Below are positions 30,201 through 45,200 of a stretch of 64,000 nucleotides of DNA, piece after piece; positions within the stretch are counted from its first letter, which is position 1; every line of letters starts with the position of its first letter. This DNA comes from Valencia hispanica (Eukaryota > Chordata > Actinopteri > Cyprinodontiformes > Valenciidae). The stretch covers positions 34,645,296 through 34,709,295 of the forward strand of contig OY747703.1 of NCBI GenBank assembly GCA_963556495.2. Direction: 5' to 3'. Below the pieces are notes generated by a model. The model searched no databases. It was not told the origin of the DNA and saw nothing but the letters and a program-made list of their open reading frames with translations. A program made the translations under genes and the position numbers.

Positions 30201-33200
30201 ACGAGCTGCAGAGATCTACAGCTCAGGTGGGGGAATCTGTCCATAGGACAACTATTAGTCGTGCACTGCACAAAGTTGGCCTTTATGGAAGAGTGGCAAG
30301 AAGAAAGCAGTTGTTAAAGGGAAACCATAAGAAGTCCCGTTTGCAGTTTGCCACAAGCCATGTGGGGGACACAGCAAACATGTGGAAGAAGGTGCTCTGG
30401 TCAGATGAGACCAAAATGGAACTTTTTGGCCAAAATGCAAAACGCTATGTGTGGCAGAAAACTAACACTGCACATCACTCTGAACACACCATCCCCACTG
30501 TCAAATATGGTGGTGGCAGCATCATGCTCTGGGGGTGCTTCTCTTCAGCAGGGACAGGGAAGCTGGTCAGAGTTGATGGGAAGATGGATGGAGCCAAATA
30601 CAGGTCAATCTTGGAAGAAAACCTCTTGGAGTCTGCAAAAGACTTGAGACTAACAAAACATATCCATGTGTTAGAATGGCCCAGTCAAAGTCCAGATCTA
30701 AATCCAATCCAGAATCTGTGGCAAGATCTGAAAGCTGCTGTTCACAAACGCTGTCCATCTAATCTGACTGAGCTGGAGCTGTCTTCCAAAGAAGAATGGG
30801 CAAGAATTTCAGTCTCTAGATGTGCAAAGCTGGTAGAGACATACCCTAAAAGACTGGCAGCTGGAATTGCAGCAAAAGGTGGTTCTACAAAGTATTGACT
30901 CAGGGGGCTGAATAATTACGCACACCCCACTTTTCAGTTATTTACTTGTAAAAAATGTTTGGAATCATGTATGATTTTCGTTCCACTTCTCACGTGTCAC
31001 CACTTTGTATTGGTCTTTCACGTGAAATTCCAATAAAATTGATTCATGTTTGTGGCTGTAATGTGACAAAATGTGGAAAAGTTCAAGGGGGCCGAATACT
31101 TTTGCAAGCCACTGTATGTCAGAGAAATAAACCGGCCTCCAAAATTGCTATTTATTTAGTAAATAATTCTAGGAAAAAGAGGACATTTTATGAAATTGTA
31201 AATGTAACAAACGGCTTACTAGTAATTATTAGGTGGGAGATAACTACACAACACATAAGCAATCCAGCTTTGTAAATTTAAGGCTGTTTTTCCCCCTATT
31301 GTTCGTATGCTTTGGTCTGAATCAATTGAGGAGTTCGACTGAATTTAACTTGAGTTTAACAAATGCTATTGTTTAGTAGTTTGCTTACTCAACCGTATCC
31401 CACAATGCAACGCATAACTGGCTACGGGAAGGGCAGTCTACACCTGGTAGCTCTATTGAATCAAGATCGCATCACATTATCCCCATAAATAAATCATTTA
31501 AGAGTTCGTTTGGAACCGTACCGAGACCACCTCCTCCAAACGGTCTCGGTACGGTTGGTCTGTGTTCATAGCTACACAAACAAACCGCAGACCAGAGCTT
31601 GTTTTAAACAGACTAAACACCTCCCTCAACTGGAAATTGACCCTCAAATCAAATGTTACCCTAGTGCCCCAAACAAGGTTGTGCCAGGCAAAGTTCTTCT
31701 TAAGCCAAAATATTAGATAAACCTCCTCAAATATAGAAGGGGCAATAAGATGAAAGACTGTTGTACTTTTTGTACTATGATATAGCCCATGCTTACATCT
31801 GATAGTTCAAAAACAATAGTTAAATAAAGGAGTATACACACCGCATTTTTATGCGCAGAATAAAACCTTTCTTATCTTTGTCATGTTGGTTCAGAGATAA
31901 ACTTCCTCTCTTTGCACTCCAAATGACATTACTTAGCTGAACTTGGAAGTTATTTTAACATTTTAGGAGAATTTAAGTAAAACTGATATTTTTTGAAAGC
32001 AGCAGTTTGATGCAAACAAAATTAAAAGAAAAAGGAAAAAAAACAAAACCCTCTGTAAACATTTTCGGCCTGTTCCCTTTACAGCGTGTCTCGCCAAAAG
32101 AGGCGTTGTGTGAGTTCGGATCACCATAGTGAGAGGCCCTGGAATCTAAAGCTGCCAGCGGAGCGCCTCTACATCTGGCTGGCAGGTTCCTGAGGAGAAC
32201 GAGGCAGACGGGAGGGAAGGTGGGAGGGTCGGTGAGGGACCCCTCCCGGATGGGGGTGGGGGCACACACGCAATCCTTCAGCAGCCCTTCATTAGTCTCC
32301 CTGTCACCCTCAGGGTCTGCCACAGACGTGTTTACATTCAACACAAAGCCGGAGCGCCGTCTCGGTCAAGCAAGAGCAAAAAGAAGTTACGGCGGCAGTT
32401 CATGTGAAACCGGAGGGTTGGTTCACCATGCTGCCCACGTCAGCGACTTGAAAGGCACACACCTCGAGACACGAGAAACTTTTATCACCACGATATGAAA
32501 TGTCAGTCGTGTGGGAGGCGCCGTGTTTGTTTTCTGTCATCGAAGACGCCACGCCCATTGAGAGCAGCGATAGCTAAAGAGGTGAGGCAGACAGATACAA
32601 GACCCCCCCCCCCCCCCAACTGACTGACTGACTGACTGCAGGAACATGGAGCTCAATCACCCTCACATGGCCTGACTCTCACACATTGGCAGTAAACAGA
32701 AACCTAAACACGGTCCCCCTTATTATGGAAAGAATCTCTAAAGAAAGGCTTCAGCATGCTTTAAGTGTGATCAAAGTTCAGGAAATAGTAGTATTTCTGT
32801 GCTGATGACACGTTGTAGTAACACAACCACGCAACAAACTGGGCGTGCTTGGGAATGCCGAGTAATTGGATTCATTTGATAGTTGTAGTGTACTGAAACG
32901 ATCCCCTTGTGTGTGTACGGATCATTGCAAAATCCCTTCCACAGAGCAGCCAGCTTACAGTGGTGTTAGCAGAAAAACACATGTGAACTGGATTTTAAAG
33001 AGGTGTGCGTGAGTGAAAAAACGTGGAGACGAGGTTTCCCCCTCATGCGTCTCTGACTGTTTTCAGCACGATGCCAAATGACAGACCTGAACATCAACAG
33101 TCTTCTGCTGCGTGTGCCGAAAAGCACATCTGCAAAGTTTGAACGGACTAGCAGAGGCAAGTTCCCAGGGCTCAATAAACACATCAAACCCTTATTATAG

Positions 33201-36200
33201 AGAGCTTTTATGATGATCTCAGTCAATATTTAACAAACAAGATAGTAGTGGCATGGCATTAGAGTTCTGCCTCCTTGTTGACTGGGTAAGTTAGATTGTT
33301 AACCAGAGATTAACACTCTTTATTACTTTAGGAGTCTAATTTAGGATGAAACTTTTATAAATCTTTTAGCTCATTTTAGTTTATGCAGAAATATAACAGG
33401 ATTACTGCATGATCCTAGAAAAATAATCAAAAGTATTAAAATTAAAAATCTTAATTTCAGGCCTTTAATGGACCTACTAATTCCAGATTTTTTTTTTGCA
33501 ATTAGTTTGCATAAACTTTGTATGTTTTTTTGTATGTATTTTCTTTCCAAATGTATTAATTTTACTGGTAAATCAACAAGCTGCATTCATTCAATATGTT
33601 TGTTGTAGTTCTTGCTGAGGAGATCCGACGTTATTTTACACTAATGAAATTACCAAGCACGGGCTTTCACCTTTAAAAGAATTTTGATCCTGAAACGGGT
33701 CTATTTTGTGGTTTGCTACGCAAATTTTAATAAAAATATTCTTGTTAATGTTATCTGATGTGACATTTGAGATATTAATCAGTTAAGTTAATAAATTAAC
33801 TAGCCAAGGATGTTCTTTCATGTAGCTTTTAAATTTAAACCATAAGGGTTTTTAAAAGGTCTTTCTTAAGAGTCTTACATTTACTCACTGAAGCTTTCCA
33901 GACACTGTTTTTGAAAACAAAAAAACTGCATGTAGGTTGTGTAGTCTGCAGGCACATGTGACTGCTAGTTTGCCAGAATATCGAAACAAGCTGAAGCGAA
34001 TGCAGCTGCAGAACACTGTGGAGTTTTGAGTCCCCTAAGCTACCCGCCGAGTCTCCCCCTGAACAGCCTCCGTTACTTAACTCCACATTCCAGCATATGC
34101 AGTATGCTCTGCTGACCTGAATTTCGGCCTGCTTGGTTGACACACATACTGTAGAAGCCACGTCCCATACTGCTTCTCATTCCACTCTTTCTGCCATACT
34201 CAAAAATGTCTCGGTGAACGGCTTCCTTTTCAGGTGCACGGGGTTCGGCTCAAACTATGAACGGTTCGAGCAGCAAACCTTTCCCATTTTACACTTTTAA
34301 AACCAATCACCAAAATCTTGCTTTCTTTAAGGAGCATGTGAACACAATGCTTTATTAGGAAAAGTGACTTAATGCTGCTTCATTAAAATCTGTAAGCATC
34401 CCCATCAGGGCACTTTTAGGCTCCCACATAGATCCAAGCACCAATTAGCCCAACCGTACAGACGCTAAAACTGCGTCCACCATAGTTTCTCTTAGAACTA
34501 CAGTTCTTTTCAATAGACTATGAACAGAATAGATAAATTACTTAAAATAACGGATTATCTAAGGAGGTACAATTTGATGCATTGTCGGTAAGAAATGGAT
34601 GGTGGCAGATAGGCCCATTTTGTACACCAACAAAATAGGGAATAAATAGACTTAAACTGTATGACATCAGAAAGGGATGACACGCCAATCATCCTAACCA
34701 TAAACAACTTGGCAGGTTAGGATTTTCCTAAATAGGACTTGAAGTTGACGCCTCTGGCCTAAGTACAACGATAGAGCCATCCATCCATCCATCCATCCAT
34801 CCATCCATCCATCCAATTGCAGAGTCGCAGGGTGGCTGGTTCCTATCTCCAGCAGTCAAAACAGCAATCCATAAATCACTAATAAACATTGTTACATAAT
34901 CAAATCAACCTTTTGCAATGCAAAGTTTTGATAAATAAATATATACAGATACATTTTCATTGTAATAAATGTATGTTCTTGTAAGCACCAAATTTAAATT
35001 GAACAATTTTTTTTCCCAACAAGCTTTCTTTATTTTTTTATTATTTTGCCAGGCAAATCTAAACCAAAATGTTTTTTTTTTTGCTTTTAAACTCCCATCT
35101 GCTTTTGACACATTTTTATAGAGGTGTTTTAATCAATAAAATAATAGATGGGGCTTTGACATCCAAACCACAAGAAATTTCAGACCTAAAATATCAACAC
35201 GTTTGTGTCTCTTTAGTAGTTTCTAACCTGTTTTGGCAGAATGTGTTTTAATTTAGCATGTTATGCTGATAGCTAAATACTGATATCATTTTATGTTTAA
35301 CCTAAATAAATAAAAGAAGTTAAAGTGATAGAAATAAATAGTCAATTAATGATCTTTGCAAACCTACAGCAATGAGAACATGAGTCAAATTGTTATTTTT
35401 GCTTGGAAGTCATAATAAATGCAGCGTTTTAATTTTAAAATGTGATCATTTGAACCACATTCCTGAGTACCTGCACGGTTGAACTTAATGTAACTAGTGT
35501 AGTGAAGTAGCCTATTTGCAGCAGGTATGTTTCATTTGCTTTTGTAATTTTCTTTTATCATCACTGCAACAAGTATCGCATATCATTGTTATAAAACTGT
35601 AAATCCAGCATTTATGTTGACATTTTAATGCTCACTAAGCAATCATCCACGTACAGCAAGCAAAGGTTGATGGAGGTAGTTTAAGATCAGTGCCACATTT
35701 GACCTATTTTATTGATGTATTGCTGTGGTCTGCAGTTTAAATAATATACAGTAGTGGATGTTTTAAAGACTGATACAAATTAATGCACATATATTACGAT
35801 TTAAACAGTATTTGTTTTATGTAATGGGTCAGGTAATATTCCTCTTTTTATGCAGGACAGCCCTGGGCCAGTTCAGTATATGAGCCACATTCAGTCTTCT
35901 TATTGCTTTTCGAGCTTCGAGTACTTCGGCTGTAATAAATGTGACCGTGTCCATGATCATCATTCCTTCTACTAGCTGCTTACGCAAGATGTAGGATTCC
36001 AGGTCGCCACGCGCAGGAGGAATTTAACCGACACTGCTGCAGTTGAGGAAGTAAATTACACATGCAATCATGTGAGTTTGCGCACATCACATTTAAGCAA
36101 ACCTGGAGAGAGTAAAGAAACTTTCCAAACTGTTTTTTGCAACACTGAAACTGCTAATCAACAAAGCTGAATTATAAAGGCGATTACACACCTTATGAGC

Positions 36201-39200
36201 TAAAATGAAACACATCAATAAAAGAACTAACGTATAAAAACTTAAACAGGAATAAGGATATTTTATAGCTCAACAGAGAGCGATCAAGGTCTTCTATGAT
36301 AGCCAAGTCGTCCTACATCTTTGTTTTGCCTCAGGATTCTGCTGACTCAAAGACTTTTAGCAAGCAGAAATGGACAGCCAGAACAAGGAGGTGGAGAGGA
36401 AAAGGAAAATCAAGATAATAGAAAAAACAGATGTGGTCTCTGGGGGAAAGAGGGAGAAAAGCAAAGGGGTGAAGCAATGGGGGGGGGATCATTTTCATTG
36501 AAACATGGGCATAACTCAAATTGCCCGACGGGGAGCTGACTGCCCTATAGATGCACAGAGGAGTTTTTTGTGGGGGAAAAGTCATTCATCTCAACTAGGA
36601 GTCGAAAACAGCGGAGGAGTAAATTTCATTAGGCTGACAAATGGTCTGCTTGCTCCTGAAGTGTGTGTGAATTTAAAGCTGGATTCAATAGGTGCTCCTG
36701 CCCATTATCTACACCGAAGCATGAAGCAGTAAGAAAATACTGTTTGGGGAAAAATATATCTGGTGATCTAAACTGTGCCAAAAGCCAGAGCACCTGACAG
36801 AAGTGAGTAGTGGCGATACGAATAAGAGAAAATCCCTCCTTTGTTTAAGAGGAGCTGAAATGCTCAACATAACATTACTGACTTTAGAGTTCCTGTAAAC
36901 AGGTGGCATGTGGGAAAGGGAAGGTTGTGCAATACCTCTGCATTGCTTGAAAGGGAAATGTGTGGCACGATAAGCCTGTCGCAAACGTCACCGAGAGCGG
37001 GTGAAATAAGAAAAAGGAAGGAAGCAATGCCCGAGGATTCAAACCACACAGGACCAATTGGTTTCACGATAAACTCAAGCTGACGCTCTGCAGGTCTGGT
37101 AGGGGGAAAGAGCGTAAGAGTCGGCAGAACCACAACAGAGGCCATCTAAACGGAGCTGCCATGGCTAAAGATGGCCAGCGGCAGATAGGCAGGCTATGTC
37201 GGGGACAGATGACCCAGTAGGACCCCAGCACCCACCCAGCAGACGACTCCCGTCTGATAACCAGACACAAATATATGCAGGGTGCCTCCTGAATGCCTGC
37301 CAAGGCAGCAGTGACAGACGCTCATAAGCAGAAGATCAAAGCATAGCAGCCAGTGAACCCGATGCCTGAGTTAAAATGCAGAACTGAACACGCTCAATTA
37401 GTTTAGAAACTACTGTCATAAATCTGCAAACCTGACTTATATTCACATCTGTTGGTAGTGTGACTACAAGCTTGTCTTTTTGGATAAGGAGCTATTTAAT
37501 ACTACTGCTTCATGTATATCACCAGCAATTAGGATTGATTGGGAGTTAAAACATTTTCATAACTTTTCTTTTTGTTGTAAAATTTACCTTAGTACATTTA
37601 AATAATTCAGGTAACTAGTTGTTCATACCCCTGACAGATTTAGATCTAAAGTTATTTTTTAATTCGCCAACATTTTTCTATTGACTTGAAATATTTTATC
37701 AACATTTTGGAGTGGCCCATCCACATTCCCAACTTTTTTTCTTCTTTTTTTTTTTAAATGGGCTGAAATTTCTCATACAAAATGGATTTTACATAACTTG
37801 CTGCATCTAAGCTGCTGAAGGATGGCTCTGTGCTCTTGGAGGGTGAACCAAAACATCCCAACCTGTAACCACACAAACACACTGAGTCAGGGCTCAAACA
37901 GCAGCCCCTCCCTAACAAGGCGTCTGGTGGCGTGACGGAAGAAAAAGGTGGTGACGATGATACTGGGATTGCTGGGGATTTAACATCAGCGTCTCTAAAA
38001 AGATGTTCTAAACTGGTTGAACAGGACAATCGGATGAGTTTTGGTTTCAGAATTCATCAGCAGCAGACCAAGAATTATTCTACATCTTTAGTTCAGTTAA
38101 CAATGAATACGTTGGGAAAAGCATTTTCTAAGAAGTGAGAATAAAAATGGAAAGAACTTGGCAACCCCTGACTAGAAATTGCCCCTTATTTTTCCACAAC
38201 AGCCTGGGTACTAGTATAAACCCATGTGAACTCATTTATGTTTCAATGTCATGCAAATAAACTTGTTTAAATATGGCTGGGGTTTGTTTGAGGATCTTTA
38301 CCCTGAATGTTCACACAGCTGAGGCCGAGAGTCACTTTTTGCTACTGTCCTGAATATCCTGTATCTCAACAGTCCTGGTGAACCTCAAGTCCCAATGATG
38401 ATGGTTAAAATACTGGATTTCCCTACAGAATAGGTTACCCCTTTAATAAGGTGATAATACATCTCAGAATGTTTCTCTGTAAACTATAAAAAACATATAT
38501 TTGATTTCAAAATGTCATGTAATGATACTGAAACAACATTAAACTAAATTTACAATAGTTCTCATAACAATATGATCTTTAAAAAATAAAAAACATATGT
38601 TTAAGTGGTAATCAGGTTGAAGTATTACTTAGCCCTACACTGACGGGTTAATTACCCTTAGAACTTTGCCATAGATGTGTGACACAAAATGATTCGATGT
38701 TTATTCTAGGTTTAGTTGTGATCTTGCAAATAGTACGTCATAATTTGTAAATGCAGACCAGCAGAAATGAAACAGAAATGTCTAACGGTACGCAGTAGTA
38801 GTAGTAGTAGTAGTAGTAATTACTAACTGCAGTTAGTGGAGATTTTCAGGTGCTGCAAAGTGTGAGACTATATGAATGCATGGCTTGCCATATTTTATCA
38901 CTGGTCCCCCACTGATACAGTGATACAGCAGTATCACTGGAGGCCTCACATTTTTGCTCACTGCTGATAAAAGAAAAAAAAACAAGAGGGCAGAGTCTCT
39001 CATCTCTCTCATTGTTACCAACTATTCTTGTGTTACTCTTAGTGCGTAGAGTTTTAAATAGTTTCCATATATGATCATATCTTGATGTGGCTTTTAACAA
39101 CATGTGGACGCCGTCATCTGGATGACAGGGGTGATCCCCTCTGATTAGCAGTGGGCTAATATGAGAATTGCACTTTCAGGCTATAAGGAATCATATTAAT

Positions 39201-42200
39201 TTTTAAAACAAAAATCCAAAACATGAACCTCCTGCTTGTATCTAAAACAAGAAACACAATACCTATTCCTACTACTACTAAAAATTACATACATAACATG
39301 GATTATTTCAGCTACAATAAGTAATATAAATAGTAAGCAGTAGTCTCCAAACTAAATTAAAATATAACAAATAGTGTTAATTTATTGTTGTTTTGATTTT
39401 AAAGTAAAAATACAGAGCAAAAACCTGCTAAATATATTAATAGCTTTTAGGTAAATGTGTTTATTGAGCAGAATAGTTTACCATTTGCGGTTTTGGTCCA
39501 TATTTATTTTAAAACCATGGCAATTGCAGTTCTTGCAAGTGAAAGAAAAAGTATAAGTAGCCTTCTTTCTGTCTGCTGATCAGCATTCCACAACAACAGG
39601 TGGGGGCAGGGCAGCGCTGCATTTTCTCTGGTATTCCATTAAAATGATGTTAAACCATAGCAACGCACTGATGTGAAATTTTAGTGGTATTGAAAACGTT
39701 ACTTTTTAAATCTTTGCCAAGCCTCAATGCCGATTCCCAGTCAATGCCTACCTCTGACTGATGTATTTTTCCTCTGACTGGCTTGTGAGCTGTAATGGTT
39801 CACCGTGAAACGTTCCCCGTTACATCAGTAGTTACAATTATTTCCACGTACACTCAGCTGTGACAGGTAAAGTAAGTGGTACAAGACATGGGCCGTCACA
39901 AGGTCCTGACGTGTACATTGGACCTTGTAATTTGAGGGCGCATGTTCAGACAAGAATTTGACTCATAGTGTTGCAAATAATAAAAACTACATCCATGAGT
40001 ACATGGGTTCCTGTCATTACAAACGTAGAGACCAAAAATCTCCACACAAACAGTCACAGGTCCCAAAAAAAACCCCACATGATGACATATTGGCAGGGCT
40101 ATTTGTCAGTGTTGAAACAATGGAGAATATAGTACTGAATCAAGGCCACATCCCATGCTGTTGATAAACTGTAAGAGAACTCAGGTGTTTACCAAATACA
40201 GTCACGACTATCCACCTTTTGCATAGAGAAAAAACCCAAAACTTTTCGGTAAGGGAAGTGTGTAGACTGGTTATGGAAGCCTTTACTGGCATGTGCATTT
40301 GTCAATTCGACTGGTCATCACTCCGTTGGTAGCAACCAACCACACCCATCATTTGACATGAGGAAACTTCTGTTTCTCAACCCCTGCAGCATAATCATCC
40401 AGCATCTACGTATGTCTCGCAGGTCAGGGAGGAATATGTCCTTACTTGTTTCACTTCGTGGTACACACACACACTATATTACTCACTCCCAGACATGTGA
40501 CTGGCAAACCCCGAGCCCTGACAGTGTGTTTCAGCAGTAAACACGCCCATTTCAGCCACTGCTCACATGCTGCCAGTCACATCAGCTGTTTCCTATAGCC
40601 ACAAGAAAAGGCCAGCTGGCATTTACGGGAAATGGAAGATCCAAAAGAATTTACATCTTCTTATCATGCCTTGCAAAAGTATTCACACCCATTAAATATC
40701 TGCTGACAGGGCAGCTAAGAGTCCACAAATCTGGCCTTTACGGAAGAGTGGGAGACAAAAACCATTGTTGAAAAGAAAAAGCACAAATGGTCTGGTTGAA
40801 AGTTTGCCGAAAGACATGTAGGTGACACAGCAAACTTGTGAAAGGTCAGAGGAAACCAAAATGTAGCTTTTTGGCCTACATGCAAAGCGCTACTTGAGTC
40901 TGAACAATAACACAGCACATCACCCTAAACACACATTCGTCATGGTCAAACTTGGTGGTGGCAGCATCATGATGTGGGAATTCTGTTCTCCAGTGGGGTC
41001 AAAGTTGGCCTGGGTTGATTGGAAGATGGACGAAACTAAATACAGAGTGATATCAGAGGAAAACCTGTTAGAGACTTCAAAAGACTTGAGACAGCGGCAG
41101 AGGTTCCCCCCTGTGACAGGAAAACAACCTCAAACATATAATCAGAGCTGTGACGGAGCATATTCCGGTGTTAGAATGGCCCAGTCAAAGTCAAGACCTA
41201 TTTCTAATTAAAAATCTTTGGCAAGGCATGAAAAATAATGTTTAGAGACACTCTCCATCCAGTCTGACTGAGCTGGGGCTACTTTAAAAAGATAAATGTG
41301 CAAAAATCTCAGTGTTTAGATGTGCAAATTTTGTGTGAAGATTTGAGTATGTATTCAGGGGAGTTGAATGGAAATGCATGTCACACAAACCATTTTTATT
41401 GCGTAAAAACATTGAGAGTTGTATATCGTTTTCGTTCCACCTTATAATTATACAATACTTATTGTTGCTGTATAACCACATGAAATCCCACAAAAATACT
41501 TTCAAGTTTCTAGTTGTAAAATGAAAAAACTAAAACATTTTTTAATGTGTATGAATATTTATGTAAGGCAGTGCATAACACTGGGAAAACACTGTTTTGT
41601 TTTTCTAACTGGGAGGAGTTTGCTTTCTGGCAAGATGGAGGTCAAAACCAAGAAAAAACAGCAAATCTGTGCCTCTCGTGCCCACACCATGAGTCGTGAG
41701 AGTCGTTCCCAAAAATAAGCTGAAGAAAAACTATTTTGTGCTTGAGAGTGTTGCATGCTGGGAGAAAGCCGAATCAGAGAGTGTGCGTGCCATCTGTGGA
41801 CTTCTGAGTCTGGAGAAATTACAAAAAACAAGGATCTAGATTCTCCCCGCCTCCATTCACAGCATTATTCTGGGCAGGATTATCAAATTTCTGACAGGAT
41901 CCCCCCCCGTCTGCCTGCTTATTTCAGCCGTGAAAAGGAAAGAGATCTAAGGCACGTCGAGCTGCCCTTTGAAATCATCTCATTATCTGATTTCAGACAC
42001 AATTAATTATCCAAATCTTTCACTCTTTGAAGATGACCTTACATCTGATCTGCTTTGCAAGTTGATTTTCACTAAGAGGAAAAAAAAATCTGACTTCTAC
42101 CTGCAGCTGCTCAGAAACACAGTAAGCAGCATTACAGATATAAGAGAAAATACGTAGGGATGCAGAGTGTCAGATATTAACCTTACCTGTGTTTCTCAAG

Positions 42201-45200
42201 CTCGTTGTGTGACGATCTGAAAGAAGAAAAGATGAGTGTCAGGACAAAAAAAAAAATCATAATTACCCCAAACTATAACTTATTTGTTAAGATTCTTTGC
42301 AATAATAAGAGGCAAAATGGTTTTGATTTAAATGTACAACATATTAAAGCAAATTTGGTGGAAAACATAAAGAAAGGACACAAACAGTCAGATAAAAACA
42401 TGCAAATAGATCAGAGAGGTTACAATGTCCAGTGAAGTGTTGGTGAAAACCACAGAAATGCAACAAAAAGTGAACAAATCCATAATATATAGACTGAGAT
42501 CTGACAACTAAACAACAGAAACATGCCCAGGCATGGCCACAGGGTGCTTTCCCAAACCCATGACCCTAACACATCATCAGATTTTCATTTAGCATTAATA
42601 TTTAATAAGGTGATTAAAGTAGTTAATAGCAGTAAAAGTAGTAAAGAGTCAACGTGATATCATTTAAAGAACACAGATCAATCTAAGTCTTAGCTTTTCA
42701 GCACTGCTGACAATCAGCAGGGCGGAAAGGTTAAAGGTTAATGAGGAGTTTGTATTACACAAATCCTTAGTGTGGAATATTCTGTACAGATGGTGGAAAT
42801 TCAAGACCATTGTTAACCTGCTGGGGAGGGGTCAGCCAACAAAGATAACCCCTGGAGAAAGGTGTGTAATAAGCTGTTATGCTCAGGTTCCTTACAAAAG
42901 GAACTCAGGCTTGCCTCTAAGCACCTTAAGACCTCTTTCACTTTGGCTAATGTTACTAATACCAAATCCGCTATTAGGGAAACACCGCACATAGCACTTT
43001 GAAAAACATGTCTGTCTTTAGATTGAAAAAACATAAACTGTAAAAAAATAAATAATAATTGTTTTGTTTTAGAAGAATCCTGCTTGGTCACGCCCCCTCT
43101 TAGCAATTTTGAATATTTCTTGTTTTGGTACATCCAGCAGTTTGTTTTCCCCTTGAAAAGGTTTCATGCTCCCAATGACAAACGTTTTTTATGGTAATTT
43201 CCTAAACTCTACTTTACAGAAATTTTGTAATTCAAGTGAATATTATCTACCAGCAAGAAGTCACTTGTAGTTACTATGCTTTCATCTTTCTAATAGATAT
43301 TAGATTCAAAATCAATGGAAAAAGGGCGCCATATGAAATTATGGAAAATAATTTACAATTCAATTAAACCATAACAGAAATTTGAGCATATGAGAAAAAT
43401 ATTTATCTCCATAATTCTTTAAACATTTGCCGCCTCATGCTTCTTTTCATTTTTTAGGTATGAAATGTAGACCAGATTTGTATTGCTAAACGTCCCGCAT
43501 CGAGGATGTTTCATACCTACAGCTTAGCAGCAGAGCTGAACCTCTTAATAAAACTGAAGCACTGTAATACAATATTTTTGGAGGGTCTAACCATATGCTG
43601 TAGAGCAAAAAAATTTTTTTATCATAGTCAACTGTAAACAAATATGGGTCCATTAAATAATATCTTCTAGTTATTTTTGTTTGACTAGGTTTTCAATTTC
43701 ATAACAGTCAACTTACTCAAACTGGGCTCACAACCATTATCACTACAATAATATAATATTTTAAAATCACAGGAATACATATACAATCAAATTAAATTAC
43801 GATAGAGACTTGTACACATTTATGGCTGTTTATCCTTATCATAAATTACCTAGAAAAATAAACTGATATGTGATATGTGGTTCGGAAAGTGAGTATAAAA
43901 TGGTTTGTGTACAGGTACCAAATGGAAGAAACGTTATGAAATATGTGTACTAATTGGCAAAGCGGAAAATTGACCCAGAGTCAAAAACAACACATTCCAT
44001 CATAAGAAAGACTGTTAATTACAACATAGCAGCCAAAATGTGATGGTTTGGCTCCGATTTGCTACTTACAGTGGCTTGCAAAAGTATTCGGCCCCCTTGA
44101 ACTTTTCCACATTTTGTCACATTACAGCCACAAACATGAATCAATTTTAATGGAATTCCACGTGAAAGACCAAAACAAAGTGGTGTACACGTGAGAAGTG
44201 GAACAAAAATCATACATGATTCCAAACATTTTTTACAAATAACTAACTGAAAAGTGGGGTGTGCGTAATTATTCAGCCCCCTGAGTCAATACTTTGCAGA
44301 ACCACCGTCTGCTGCAATTACAGCTGCCAGTCTTTTAGGGTATGTCTCTACCAGCTTCTCACATCTAGAGACTGAAATTCTTGCCCATTCTTCTTTGCAA
44401 AACATCTCCAGCTCCGTCAGATTAGATGGACAGCGTTTGTGAACAGCAGCTTTCAGATATTGCCACAGATTCTCGATTGGATTTAGATCTGGACTTTGAC
44501 TGGGCCATTCTAACACATGGATATGTTTGTTTTAAACCATTCCATTGTTGCCCTGGCTTTATGTTTAGGGTCGTTGTCCTGCTGGAAGGTGAACCTCCGC
44601 CCCAGTCTCAAGTCTTTCGCAGACTCCAAGAGGTTTTCTTCCAAGATTGCCCTGTATTTGGCTCCATCCATCTTCCCATCAACTCTGACCAGCTTCCCTG
44701 TCCCTGCTGAAGAGAAGCACCCCCAGAGCATGATGCTGCCGCCACCATATTTGACAGTGGGGATGGTGTGTTCAGAGTGATGTGCAGTGTTAGTTTTCTG
44801 CCACACATAGCGTTTTGCATTTTGCCTAAAAAGTTCAATTTTGGTCTCATCTGACCAGAGCACCTTCTTCCACATGTGTGCTGTGTCCCCCACATGGCTT
44901 GTGGCAAACTGCAAACGGGACTTCTTATGGTTTTCCTTCTTCCTGCCACTCTTCCATAAAGGCCAACTTTGTGCAGTGCACGACTAATAGTTGTCCTATG
45001 GAAAGATTCCCCCACCTGAGCTGTAGATCTCTGCAGCTCATCCAGAGTCACCATGGGCCTCTGGGCTGCATTTCTGATCAGCGCTCTCCTTGTTCGGCCT
45101 GTGAGTTTAGGTGGACGGCCTTGTCTTGGTAGGTTTACAGTTGTGCCATACTCCTTCCATTTCTGAATGATCGCTTGAACAGTGCTCTGTGGGATGTTCA

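Larger units (their letters stand above)
22191..42186 (-). other. mxd4 intron 3 (20 kb)
   Basis: Phase-2 intron. Recognised contents: poly-C tracts (23804-23819, 32601-32617), a minus-strand Tc1 copy with a nested SINE (24.88-25.96 kb), a Tc1-like element with open transposase (29.58-31.11 kb), a 15-bp hairpin (31.51 kb), a SINE tail fragment (34.78 kb), (TAG)n at 38794-38818 and a degenerate Tc1 (40.67-41.58 kb). The stretches 22.2-24.87, 26.0-29.58, 31.6-34.77, 34.86-40.66 and 41.58-42.18 kb show no gene or clear repeat; conserved enhancers could lie here but cannot be seen from one genome. Confidence 0.8.

Noticed and set aside
34777..34815. CRISPR-like tandem repeat
   Set aside because: It is a simple (ATCC)n tail of a SINE in a vertebrate genome.
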